A stretch of DNA of 64,000 nt from Selaginella moellendorffii (lineage: Eukaryota; Streptophyta; Lycopodiopsida; Selaginellales; Selaginellaceae). A program made the position numbers and the translations under genes. The notes beneath the pieces are model-generated. The model ran no database searches. It was not told the origin of the DNA and saw nothing but the letters and a program-made list of their open reading frames with translations. The stretch spans positions 1,862 to 65,861 of the forward strand of contig NW_003314432.1 in NCBI RefSeq assembly GCF_000143415.4, given 5' to 3'. Shown here one piece after another: positions 35,087-44,839 of this stretch (its first letter is position 1; each line of letters opens with the position of its first letter).

Positions 35087-35858
35087 CTCGACTCACAAAC
35101 TCTTTTCCCGAGTCTAGATGAAGGAGTCGATATCCTCGCTGCTCATCACTATAGCCCAGAAATACACACTTCTTGGATTTAACATCCAATTTCCGGCGTA
35201 GCTCATTAGGAACATGAGAAAAAGCTAGACAGCCAAACCGTCGGAAGATATCCATGCGTGGACGTTGTCCAGTCCAAGCCTCATAAGGTGTCTTGCCTTG
35301 AACAGCTGTGGTCAACACCCTATTACGCACGAAGACAGCTGTGACTATAGCATGATCCCAAAACCTAGGAGGAAGACCAGCATCGGCAATCATCGTCCTA
35401 GCCAGCTCCACCACTGTCCTGTTAAACCGCTCAGCTACCCCGTTAAGCTCAGGAGTGTATGGAACTGTGAATTGCCGCTGAATTCCTGCTTTCTCGCAGT
35501 AATCAGAAAAATGAACGGACACATACTCACCTCCTCCATCAGAGCGGAGCACTTTGATGCGTAAATCAAGCTGGTTCTCCACTTCATGCTTATAAGCCTT
35601 AAATGCTAGCAAAGCTTCGTCCTTAGTAGCTAAGAACTTAACAGCCACATACCTCGTAGCATCATCAATAAACGAAATAAAGTACCTCTTCTTACGCTGT
35701 GTCATCACTTGAAAAGGGCCACATAAGTCTGAGTGAACCAGCTGAAGAGGACTTGTCGCCCGAACACTCCCGCCAGAGTTGAACGCCCGACGATGCTGCT
35801 TTCCCATTGCATGGCTCGCATAATGGCATTGAAAAAGACGTGATGGCCAAGCCATCAA
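34887..35858 (-). CDS. Copia pol: integrase
   Basis: 323 codons. Copia integrase core with the three acidic residues in HSDLCGPF, LRSDGGGEYVS and NGVAERFNRTVVELAR, followed by copia landmarks FWDHAIVTAVFVRNR, PYEAWTGQRP and KSKKCVFLGYSDEQRGYRL. The protein inserts element cDNA into the genome. The pre-integrase motif (NHKTIQQLQRDHVVDGL, with CEPC) lies just upstream in another frame (35901-35692), so the polyprotein frame is broken near 35860-35940. The 3' end overlaps the RT frame (34887-35086). Confidence 0.88.
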   Translation of the reverse strand: MMAWPSRLFQCHYASHAMGKQHRRAFNSGGSVRATSPLQLVHSDLCGPFQVMTQRKKRYFISFIDDATRYVAVKFLATKDEALLAFKAYKHEVENQLDLRIKVLRSDGGGEYVSVHFSDYCEKAGIQRQFTVPYTPELNGVAERFNRTVVELARTMIADAGLPPRFWDHAIVTAVFVRNRVLTTAVQGKTPYEAWTGQRPRMDIFRRFGCLAFSHVPNELRRKLDVKSKKCVFLGYSDEQRGYRLLHLDSGKEFVSRDVIFDESRVYFQRHKDPGVPSTGFLCGESRASSQPVFFHPWEDEEDDPLPRLGGSFNLCCDTSSRA

Positions 35859-35945
35859 CCACGTGGTCTCGCTGCAACTGCTGGATCGTCTTGTGATTCA
35901 CGTGGCCAAGTCAACGATGCCAAGTTTGGATATCTGCAGCTCCCC

Positions 35946-36850
35946 CTAAGATGAACTCGCTGTAGCCACTGTCATCGTAGCTAGCAGCTTCCCTGGAACA
36001 CACACCTCGCAATCCATCCGGAACAGTCGTCCTATCTTGCTTGCTGAAGCCACATGTCCAACCTCTGGATGTGTGATCTTGACACGATCACCATGAAATT
36101 CCAAGTTGAATCCTTGCTCCATCATTTGTCCAAGGGACACGAAGGAGTGTTGAGCCTTGGGGATGTACCACACATGCTTGACTGGAACCACCAAGCCTGT
36201 CGGTAGACGCACTTCAATCGTGCCCACACCTTCAACCGCTAACAAGCTGTTATCTGTGAGTCGCACTTGGCCAGTGCATTTCCTCATCTCCAAAAATAGC
36301 TCACCGTTAAAAGTTGAGTGATTCGTTGCTGCCGAATCCAGCCAAAGAACACGGCTTGTGGTATCCACCTCTACTCCTCGAGTCATCCATGACAAGCCAT
36401 TAGCCACAGCGGAAGAATCTTCATCGTCACCATCATCTCGGCGTCGACTTTTAAAATGTGGTGCCGCACCAGAGGAAGATCCACGCTCAGCTTTCAATTT
36501 TGTCTCACGACGTTGCTTCTTCACTGGACAATCCCTGCTCAGGTGCCCACGCTTTGAACACGTCTCACACTTCAAATTAAATTCTCGCTTGGTGGTTGGC
36601 TTTTCCTCGGTGCTGTTGGAGTGTTTATTTCCAAGTTGATTAAAGACAGAGGAGCGCCCTGCTTGTACTTGCTGATTACCACAAGTCACCATGGCAATCC
36701 CATCTTGCTCAACAGCATTGCCTTCACCTATAATGGTTTTCTCGTGTTGGATGAGCTCAGCAAAAATCTGCCGCTGTGTAATGTCAGGAATCTTCTTGAT
36801 ATAATGAAGATGAGACTTCATAGCATAAGTTGCAAACCCTTTGAACAGAA
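35946..36850 (-). CDS. Copia gag end and aspartic protease (partial)
   Basis: Gag residues from KGFATYAMKSHLHYIKK onward, then AELIQHEKTIIGEG, a CCHC nucleic-acid-binding knuckle (CETCSKRGHLSRDC) and the protease core VLWLDSAATNHS, where copia usually has DSGA. The open frame continues to 36947 only because it reads through into the hAT terminal sequence. The true upstream gag lies beyond that insertion (37764-38231). Confidence 0.8.
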
Positions 36851-36851
36851 C

Positions 36852-37755
36852 CAAGGTTGGTCCTGACCATTCCAAACGCCGACCAGCCGACCGCCCGACT
36901 GTGGTTATCGACCAGCTGAAAAAATGCCGAACGGCTAAACGGTTCACAAAGTTTTTTTGATTAAAAAAAAATTATTTTTAATAAAACTAGGTCCGGCACT
37001 ATAAACAGTTGCAATCATTGCATGAAAATATAGACTTTTCACAACATTAAATGGTATGGCATTCAAGAAAATGAATTTTGATATCACATCATTTAAATTC
37101 GTGTTTCTTGTCATCAAGCATTTCCTTAATGTTGCCATTTCACATTCACTTTTAACCAACAGATAATCCCTCATGACCTATAGAAGCACTCATAAGCTGA
37201 AATTGACTAATACTTTGTGTACCAGCTCCAGAAGCAAATGCCCCATCAAAATGCCTACTTTGGAAATTTGCTGTAGAAGGTAAAGACAAAAGGGCATTTG
37301 CGATTTATTCCACAAACATTCAGCAAGCTTGGTTCTGAACATGAAAAATTGCTGGAATCGCTAGAATCACTAAAATCAAATCTCTGGAATTGTAATTTCC
37401 ATTTGAGGGCAAAATTACAGTTCACGCGTTGCGGGGACTGGGCGATTTGTGAGGCCTCAGCGAGCTGCTCCACGCTCAATAGAAAGTGGAGGCCGACCGA
37501 CTGGAGAGTGTCGCCCTAGCTCGGTACGAACGCGGATTCGATGTAGGCTTGCTGTGGATGGGTGGATCACTCCATAACAGCAGGAGAACAGCAAAGCGGT
37601 GGAGATGCAATGGCGATGGCGATAACCTAGCCGCAGCAGCATCGTTAATCTAGCCCCTACGAGCATGATTCCCGAACAGAATCACCAAATGGGGCTGACC
37701 GACCGCGTTCGGCGGCAGTCGGGATTTTGGCCGAACGTGGTCGCGACCAACAATG
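36852..37755. mobile_element. Short hAT-type DNA transposon inside copia gag
   Basis: Flanked by the 8-bp direct repeat AACAGAAC (36844-36851 and 37756-37763; two more bases also match on the left). The ends form imperfect inverted repeats: CAAGGTTGGTCCTGACCA at the left and, reversed, CATTGTTGGTCGCGACCA at the right, matching the C-A-n-n-G form of hAT ends. Inside, the minus frame 37174-36944 contains IPFNVVKSLYFHAMI and YSAGPSF, like the conserved segment after the zinc finger in plant hAT transposases. Only that fragment is coding, so the element is deleted and non-autonomous. Without it, the copia gag frame reads across the site. Confidence 0.85.
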
Positions 37756-37763
37756 AACAGAAC

Positions 37764-38231
37764 TGCATTAAACTCTTGATCTGTCACAGCAGCTTCTGGG
37801 TCTAGCAGTTGAATCTCCACCACTTTGCACTGAAGCCTGGTGATGTAGTCTTGCACGCGCTCATGTGGCTACTGCTCCAGGTTCTATAGCTCACTGCGAC
37901 GAAGAATCACATCCACATCTTCTTGCAGGTCCAGTCCCATAATTTCACAAATTGACTTCCAATTCTTAGCAAAACTCTTCTCCACATTCACGTGGACACT
38001 CTAGAGAGGGCCAAGTCCTCCTCCTAATGCTCCATTTGCCCTAGCATCCAGATCTTTCCACTCATTGTATGGATCTGTGTCATCATCGTCCTTGGACAGA
38101 CATTTTCTTGATCCAGATATTACAGGCCACAGTCCCCACCTCATGAACCAGAACTGTGCACGTTCTTTCCAAGCAAGGAAATTCGTCCTATCGAACTGCT
38201 CCATGTCTCTGGAGGAAGAAGACGACACCAT
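37764..38231 (-). CDS. Copia gag N-terminal part (broken)
   Basis: Gag packages element RNA. MEQFDRTNFLAWKERAQFWF and NEWKDLDARANG are typical of copia gag starts. A frame change occurs near 38000, then QDYITRLQCKVVEIQLLDPE and QEFNAVLF follow, cut by the hAT insertion at about 37763. The upstream edge is the 5' LTR and primer site. Confidence 0.78.
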
Positions 38232-38295
38232 CCTGTCCTAGCGTCTATGGGACTGCTCGTGCCAAAAAAAAATCTAACCTATTGCTCTGATACCA

Positions 38296-38424
38296 TGATG
38301 AGAGAAGCCAGGCCTCACGGCCTAGCGCTCTATAGAAAATGAGAACACTCCCAGAACAATCCCCTGGGATGGATCTCACACAGGATGGGAAAGAAAACTA
38401 AGAAAGCCCTAAACTAAAGGAATG
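38296..38424 (-). repeat. Copia 5' LTR
   Basis: 129 bp, matches 32812-32940 at 128 positions. The primer binding site follows directly on the minus strand. Confidence 0.88.
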
Positions 38425-39240
38425 TTGAGGTGATGGGGTTGTTTCCATAACAAAGATGATTTGAGTCTCAGCACCATCAAGCATTATCCGATCACGAACC
38501 TCAATAACTTCAGTTTGTAAAGCAAGATGAAGGCGATCACAAGGGATGCTGCCTTAAGCTTTGATGTGGAGTTTTCATCCTGGGTTGTAATGGGTTGTCA
38601 TGAGGCCATGTTTGCTCCAAGCGGACGTTAAACAAATACCTGACTTTACCTTTTTCATTGTATCATACCTTGTCCACTGCTGAGGAAGAAAAACAAGATC
38701 CCAACAAGAACTTTGCTGTAAATGATGGCTTGCTAGCTCTTTGTAGATCCAATAAGTCTTTGATCAAAGCTCCCACATTTCTATGCCACCTAGGCCAAAA
38801 ACCTCTACCCAAGCTTGGAGCTGAACAGTCACCTATATACTGTTGATTACTGTTCTTATGCGCTACGTTGAAGAACAAGCAATCAGCTAATGCCTCTGTC
38901 AGATGGTCTGGTTCTTTCTGACTTAACCTGGGTAGGAGTGTGACTTCCATATCTTCAACATCTCTTTTGCTATTCCATCCTGGACTTTCTTTGTGTTGAG
39001 AGGAGCAATGCCAATCGATTCCTTGTTTATAGTTACCACCTTGTCTAGGCAAGATCTTCTGCAGTTGAGCTCTGAAGAGGAGGTGCCAGCTTTGGTTTCG
39101 TGGATATAAACCTGACACAAGCACTTTGAAGAGAAGAGCTTTGGATTGAATTCCTGGGTGTGGCACATTCCGAATAACTGAATTCCACTCTACTTTTGCC
39201 CGGACTTTGCACCTGCTGGAGTTTCTAAAGTTTCTACATA
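38425..39240 (-). mobile_element. LINE-like remnant, upstream half (minus strand)
   Basis: The minus-strand frames carry SIGIAPLNTKKVQDGIAKEM and WKSHSYPG, resembling the (G)LGI..L..FN.AL..K..W segment between RT and the zinc-binding end of plant LINEs, then GRGFWPRWHRNVGALIKDL. Orientation and position fit the zf-RVT piece at 32140-32811, with the copia element between them. The longest frame (38663-39385) runs past the left end of the similarity. Family assignment is tentative. Confidence 0.45.
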
Positions 39241-39415
39241 TGTCGTTGGTGATCAAGTGTTGGTGAGTTATTGGGTGTTGCAGATCCAAGGTTTTTGCTG
39301 CGTAGGTCCTTATCACATCGTCCAACAAGTTGGTCCACAAATCTATGTGGTGACACTCAATGCACAATGTCAAAAGAAGATCCATGTGAAGCAGTTAGCT
39401 CAATATTGTGTGTGA
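39236..39415 (+). mobile_element. Ty3/gypsy integrase C-terminal scrap
   Basis: The plus strand reads VGDQVLVSYWVLQIQGF, then after a frame change GPYHIVQQVGPQIYVVTL and KKIHVKQL. This is the usual gypsy integrase tail (GPY..I...VG...Y.L.L.....IH...V..L). No other gypsy domain adjoins it. Confidence 0.65.
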
Positions 39416-39479
39416 ACGGATTGATGATATATTCTATGGTAGATATAGATAAACTCAACAAGATTGGAATACACTAACT

Positions 39480-41590
39480 TTTTAATAATAATAAATTAAC
39501 AATTTTTAATGTGTATTTATGGAGCCTACAAGATCAAGAGTGAGAGGTGTTAATCACATTATTTATATCCTGAGGTTTAGGGATATGAGGGAGTAAGTTT
39601 TATGGCCCAGGTAAGTTAGAGGAAGGAAAAAAAAAGAATTAATTAGAGTGAAAATGCAAGTTATTGTGAAATTAGAGTATAAATGTGAGTTAAGAGTTAA
39701 CATGAGCTAAGAGTAAAAACGTGATGTAGCAGCTTAAAAGAGGGAAGAAGGAATGCTCGGATGGAGTTCCACCAGGTAGAAAAGACAAGTCATACCTCAA
39801 GCCTCGGATTGCTCCCAACCCCCTGCCTCCACCCGGTTGCCTACTTTAACCAAGCCCCGAACCACCCAGCAGTCTTGGCGCACAGGGATGACATCAGCCC
39901 TAACCTCTTGCTCCACTGCTCCTACTTCTGAGCTGCTAGCAGCTTCTCCCCTCCTTAAAAAAAAAGGTCTGTTGTTCTCTTGGAGTTCAAGAGGCATCCT
40001 CTTCACCGTCTCCTCTGTTTTTGCTAGCTAGTTAGCTCTTACAAGAAGGAGCACAAGCCAAGTTCAGCTCCATTCTCAGCTCTATCATCTCCTCTTTAAG
40101 ACACCTCACCTCTTTGAAGCCATTCAGGAGAGCTAGCACGCTTCACGTCTAGACGTCCCCCCCTTTTTTTCTTTTTGCGATTGTCTCTTCAAACTCATCA
40201 TACTTATTTAACTCACCAAACCTTACCAAGCCGAGTGCAGGTTTTGAAACCCCATGAGTCACCTTGGCCTTTTTCCATCTTCCAGTTGAGCTCTCCAACA
40301 ATCTTGACGTGTGGATGCGTGCAAACTGCTCCTTGAGCCAGGACCATTTCTCCAGGAGATAACTTATGCTACAACACTCTCCGCGACGATCTCAATGTGG
40401 AAAGATCCACAAAGCTGTCCCACTCATCATAGTTGTAGAAGAAATCATCCTCATACTGCATCTGCAACCTTGCTCGAGCCCAAGCCTCCGCCATTGCAAG
40501 CTTCTCCCTCATCTTGATCACTTGAGGCGGCAAAACAAGTCCAGGTCCTGAGGAACAACAATGGAATACACCTTTCCCGGGTACCTACAGTGGACGATGT
40601 GGTGTTTCAGATCGCAGCGGAATGATAACTTGATGAAAGCAACAAAACCATCAAGCTCGCTCTGTGGGGATCAATTATCATCTCCTCCTTTGAAGCAATG
40701 AGCAGCAGGCCTTGATCACATCCAGAAGTACTAGAGATAGTCTGCAAAAGCAAGTTTGACACCAGTTATTTTGGCAACACAGAAAAAAAAGAAGAAAAAG
40801 AAGAAAAATAAACTCAAGTTTCAAAATTTATGGAGATCCATACAATCCAAATCAAGATCAATCCTCCACGAACTTAATGCCGCTTTCAGCACCTCCAAGC
40901 TCTGCCGAAAGACGTAGCCATGGTATGCCACAATCGTTTGCTTGAAAATCTGAAGATGTCAATCGAAGCATGCAAGCAAAAACATGAAGTAAAGAAGCGC
41001 AGGTGGACAACAAAGGAGATGAACTGAGCGAGGCCAAGAACACATATAAGGACTGAATGTAAGCACGTGAGGCCTCACGCGGTTTTTTCCTCCGTGCGTG
41101 GCTTCATGTGCGAAGAGTTTGGTGTGGTAAGGTATGTTGCAGAACAGCCAGAAGCCCAGGGTGAATATAAGTACGTGAGGCCTTGTGAGGTTTTACCACC
41201 GCCCGAGGACTCCTGTGCATGGGCCCCAGGCGAGAGTCTTTTGCGAAAGTGTTCTGCATGAAACTGGTGCCCTGAGGCTTCTGGCCGAAGAGCATTTTTT
41301 ATTTAATTTGTGTAGAGTGTGGTTTATTTTTGCATATTGAGTGTATCGATATCTTTTAGTTAGCAGATTATATTGAAGAACTGAAGACTACCTACAGTTA
41401 AGTGCATGCAGCAACAGATCATATAAAAAATGAATGCAGAGAATAATAAATCGGGATTTCTAGGAAGTTCGTGCGTGTTGTTAGTAATAATAATAATAAT
41501 CATAAAAACCTGATGTTCAGCCAGTTAGAAGATTATCTGAAAATTATGCATGTACTGATTCTTCAGCTCTTGAGCTTGCTGCTGGCTCAC
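39480..41590. other. No gene recognised
   Basis: Low-complexity A+T stretches, a C-rich part near 39800-39960 and poly-A runs. The word aagYacgtgaggcc occurs twice (about 41060 and 41171). A (TAA)n run lies at about 41482-41499. No frame shows a known domain. Confidence 0.5.
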
Positions 41591-41594
41591 TTTC

Positions 41595-41603
41595 TATATA
41601 TAT
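41595..41603 (+). promoter_or_regulatory. Possible TATA box for the PPR-DYW gene
   Basis: TATATATAT about 140 bp before the start codon at 41745, set in an otherwise ordinary A+T-rich leader. Position is plausible; no other support. Confidence 0.25.
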
Positions 41604-41744
41604 CAAAGAGATTTTTTTTTAACAATAAACATCTAAGCTGCTGCAGTTAAGCTGTGACATTGTAAAGTTTAAAAAGGAAAAGAATTAGAAAAAGAAAAAA
41701 ACAGAAAACACGAGACTGCAATAACAAATCGGGATTTCTAGGGT

Positions 41745-44700
41745 ATGCGTGCGGCGCTAGGGTTTGTGTGGTGTCTGTCATTTCTCAACAATCTCATGGA
41801 GTGGAAAACGTTTTTCAGGGATCCCACTTTCTGGTGGCACAACAGGTTCAAGAAGAAAAACAAGTTCTTCTCAGAGTCCTACCCGGATTTCAAACATGTT
41901 TCTACCGGAGAGAGCCTGTGGATCGCCAACAGGAAAACATCAACCTGGGTCTCTGCAAAACTCGAGTCGCTCGCTGACCCAGCTGTAGGTAAGGCCACCA
42001 CGGCCCGCTACAAATCTCCACATGCCCCACCTGTAGCTGGTGATGAACCGGTGAGTTTCGGGAGGCTGATACACCGCGTGAGACACTCAGCTGAGAGCAG
42101 ATCCCTTTCTTTGGGAAAACAAGCCCATGAAGCTGTGCTCAAGAGTGATGAGCACAAAAGCAACATCTACTTGTTGACGGGATTGATCGATATGTACTGC
42201 AAGTGTGGCGAGCTTGAGGAGGCTCGCAAGATTTTCGACTCCATGGGAACCCGGAGTGTTGTGTCCTACAACGCGATCATCCAGGGCTGCGGCTCGAACG
42301 GGCAAGCTGAACTTGCTCTGGAGTACTACTCTGCCCTGAGAGCTGATAACACCATTCAACCCGACGATTGGACACATGTCGCGGTGATCAGCGCCTGCTC
42401 CACACTTGCTACCGAATCCAGCGAGAAGAGGGAGAGAGCTCTACGCATCGGGATGGAGATCCATTCAATGCTGAGCAAGGAGAAGAAACAGCTAGATCTG
42501 TTCGTGGCGAATTGCCTGGTAGACATGTACTCCAAGTGTGGCGAGCTTGAGGAGGCTCGCAAGATTTTCCACTCCATGGGAACTCGGAGTGTTGTTTCCT
42601 ACACCGCGATCATCCAGGGCTGCAACACGAACGGGCGAGCTGAACTTGCTCTGGAGTACTACTCTGCCCTGAGAGCTTGTACCACCATTCAACCCAACAA
42701 TCGGACTCATGTCGCGGTGATCAGCGCCTGCTCCAGACTTGCTACCGAATCCAGCGAGAAGAGGGAGAGAGCTCTACGCATCGGGATGGAGATCCATTCA
42801 ATGCTGAGCATGGAGAAGAAACAGGTAGATCTGTTCGTGGCGACTTGCCTGGTAGACATGTACTGCAAGTGTGGCGAGCTTGAGGAGGCTCGCAAGATTT
42901 TCCACTCCATGGGAACTCGGAGTGTTGTGTCCTACAACGCGATCATCCAGGGCTGCGGCTCGAACGGGCAAGCTGAACTTGCTCTGGAGTATTACTCTGC
43001 CCTGAGAGCTTGTACCACCATTCAACCCAACGATCGGACACATGTCGCGGTGATCAGCGCCTGCTCCAGACTTGCTACCGAATCCAGCGAGAAGAGGGAG
43101 AGAGCTCTACGCATCGGGATGGAGATGCATTCAATGCTGAGCAAGGAGAAGAAACAGCTAGATCTGTTCGTGGCGAATTGCCTGGTAGAAATGTACTGCA
43201 AGTGTGGCGAGCTTGAGGAGGCTTGCAAGATTTTCCACTCCATGGGAACTCGGAGTGTTGTGTCCTATACCGCGATCATCCAGGGCTGCAACACGAACGG
43301 GCGAGCTGAACTTGCTCTGGAGTACTACTCTGCCCTGAGAGCTGATAACACCATTCAACCCGACGATCGGACTCATGTCGTGGTGATCAGCGCCTGCTCC
43401 ACACTTGCTACCGAATCCAGCGAGAAGAGGGAGAGAGCTCTACGCATCGGGATGGAGATCCATTCAATGCTGAGCAAGGAGAAGAAACAGCTAGATCTGT
43501 TCGTGGCAAATTGCCTGGTAGACATGTACTCCAAGTGTGGCGAGCTTGAGGAGGCTCGCAAGATTTTCCACTCCATGCGAACTCGGAGTGTTGTGTCCTA
43601 CAACGCGATCATCCAGGGCTGCGGCTCGAACGGGCGAGCTGAACTTGCTCTGGAGTACTACTCTGCCCTGAGAGCTGATAACACCATTCAAGCTGATGCT
43701 TGCACCTACACCTGCGTCCTTGTTGCTTGCGGGAGTGTGATGGCGATCAAGCTCGGGAGGGAGATTCACCAGCTGGCGAAGCATAAAGGGCTGCTGAAAA
43801 ACAATCCAGTTCTGGGCTCCAGCCTGGTGAGCTTCTACGGCAAATGCGGCGATGTTGATTCTGCTCAGGAAGCGTTTGACGAGTGCCGAGCTCGGGACAA
43901 CACGGGTCTCTGGAACTCTCTCCTACAGGCTTACACTCTCCAGGGCCGATCGATCGAGGCCTTGGAGCGTTTCTATTCCATGACTCAGGAGGAGGGCTGT
44001 AAAGCTGACGATGTGAGTTTTGTCTCGGTGTTGAACGCTTGCAGCCATGGTGGTCTGGTGGGGAAAGGAAGGCAGCTTCTGGATGAAATGCCCAAGCAGT
44101 ATGGAGTCAAGCCACGTCTGGAGCATTATGTGTGCCTGATCGATATGCTCGGGCGAGCTAACCTCCTCGACGAAGCTGTGAGAGTTCTCAGAGCCATGCC
44201 TTTTGAACCGGATGCAGTGGTTTGGAGGTCCCTGCTCGGAGCCTGCCGGAAGTGGAAGAATTACACGATCGGCAAACTCGCGTTTGAGCGTCTTGTGGAG
44301 ATGGATCCCAAGAGCGGCACGCCCTACGCATTGATGGCCAATATATTTGGAAACCTGGGGATGCTCAGTGAAAGGGCCACTGTTGTGGAGAGAATGAGAG
44401 GTGAAGGCAGCTTCAGGGAGCCCGGGAGAAGCTGGTGGACGGATGTTAGCTCAGGAAAAGTGCATTCTTTTTCTGTCGGGGATAGGAGTCACTCACAGAG
44501 CGACGAGATTGCAGCCAAGCTCAAGCAATTGTTGCTGAGAATGAAAGAGGAGGGGTACGCGAGCGATGTGATCAACGTTCTAAAAGACATACCCGAGGAA
44601 GAGAAAGAGGATCACCTGTGCGGCCACAGTGAGAAGCTTGCGCTGGGGTGTGCTCTGGTGAACTCGCAGCAGAAGGAGACCATCAGAATTGTGAAAAATC

Positions 44701-44834
44701 TCCGAGTTTGTGATGATTGCCATGCGGCCACTGCTCTCATCTCTAAGCTGGAAAAAAGGCTAATCATCTGCAAAGATGCCAGTCGGGTTCATGTGTTCCA
44801 GGATGGCAGATGTTCCTGTGACAACTACTTTTGA
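41745..44834 (+). CDS. PPR-DYW protein, putative organelle C-to-U RNA editing factor
   Basis: 1029 codons, intron-free like most such genes. After a divergent N-terminus (about 1-100, which may hold a transit peptide), PLS-type PPR motifs run from about residue 105 to 780. An E region follows (VVWRSLLGACRKWKNYTIGK...), then the PG-box-like EPGRSWWTD and a DYW deaminase domain (about 890-1029) with the zinc and catalytic motifs HSEKLA and CDDCH. It ends CSCDNYF rather than DYW. DYW proteins convert specific cytidines in plastid or mitochondrial transcripts. Residues about 152-648 consist of near-identical 111-residue units (333 bp). It is the only long uninterrupted host gene here. The start is the first Met of the open frame; a later Met is possible. 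Confidence 0.9.
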   Translation: MRAALGFVWCLSFLNNLMEWKTFFRDPTFWWHNRFKKKNKFFSESYPDFKHVSTGESLWIANRKTSTWVSAKLESLADPAVGKATTARYKSPHAPPVAGDEPVSFGRLIHRVRHSAESRSLSLGKQAHEAVLKSDEHKSNIYLLTGLIDMYCKCGELEEARKIFDSMGTRSVVSYNAIIQGCGSNGQAELALEYYSALRADNTIQPDDWTHVAVISACSTLATESSEKRERALRIGMEIHSMLSKEKKQLDLFVANCLVDMYSKCGELEEARKIFHSMGTRSVVSYTAIIQGCNTNGRAELALEYYSALRACTTIQPNNRTHVAVISACSRLATESSEKRERALRIGMEIHSMLSMEKKQVDLFVATCLVDMYCKCGELEEARKIFHSMGTRSVVSYNAIIQGCGSNGQAELALEYYSALRACTTIQPNDRTHVAVISACSRLATESSEKRERALRIGMEMHSMLSKEKKQLDLFVANCLVEMYCKCGELEEACKIFHSMGTRSVVSYTAIIQGCNTNGRAELALEYYSALRADNTIQPDDRTHVVVISACSTLATESSEKRERALRIGMEIHSMLSKEKKQLDLFVANCLVDMYSKCGELEEARKIFHSMRTRSVVSYNAIIQGCGSNGRAELALEYYSALRADNTIQADACTYTCVLVACGSVMAIKLGREIHQLAKHKGLLKNNPVLGSSLVSFYGKCGDVDSAQEAFDECRARDNTGLWNSLLQAYTLQGRSIEALERFYSMTQEEGCKADDVSFVSVLNACSHGGLVGKGRQLLDEMPKQYGVKPRLEHYVCLIDMLGRANLLDEAVRVLRAMPFEPDAVVWRSLLGACRKWKNYTIGKLAFERLVEMDPKSGTPYALMANIFGNLGMLSERATVVERMRGEGSFREPGRSWWTDVSSGKVHSFSVGDRSHSQSDEIAAKLKQLLLRMKEEGYASDVINVLKDIPEEEKEDHLCGHSEKLALGCALVNSQQKETIRIVKNLRVCDDCHAATALISKLEKRLIICKDASRVHVFQDGRCSCDNYF
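42201..43690 (+). repeat. 333-bp in-frame tandem repeat array in the PPR gene
   Basis: The word aagtgtggcgagcttgaggaggct starts at 42201, 42534, 42867, 43200 and 43533, exactly 333 bp apart. Units are nearly identical for about 4.5 copies and end abruptly at about 43690. Each unit holds one set of PPR motifs (S, P and L). Confidence 0.96.
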
Positions 44835-44839
44835 AAACA

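Larger units (their letters stand above)
32812..38424 (-). mobile_element. Ty1/copia LTR retrotransposon, nearly full length
   Basis: Two 129-bp LTRs (32812-32940 and 38296-38424) differ at one base. The primer binding site tggtatcagagc (minus strand, about 38283-38295) adjoins the 5' LTR. Minus-strand coding parts in order: gag start MEQFDRTNFLAWKERAQFW (38231-38001), gag continuing to 37764, gag end with zinc knuckle CETCSKRGHLSRDC and protease LDSAATNHS (36850-35946), integrase (35858-34887), RT and RNase H (about 34880-32945). Frame breaks occur at about 38000, 35900 and 34900, so this copy is not autonomous. A 904-bp hAT element interrupts gag. No clear 5-bp target duplication is seen at the outer edges. 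Confidence 0.9.

Noticed and set aside
39797-40031. Opposed 64-69 codon frames
   Set aside because: Short, overlapping on both strands and without a recognisable domain.
42201-43690. Regular spacing reminiscent of a CRISPR array
   Set aside because: The repeat is 333 bp, coding and in frame, with no spacers. This is a eukaryotic gene.
42087-43784. Series of regularly spaced minus-strand frames
   Set aside because: They lie opposite the PPR gene and repeat every 333 bp only because the coding strand does.
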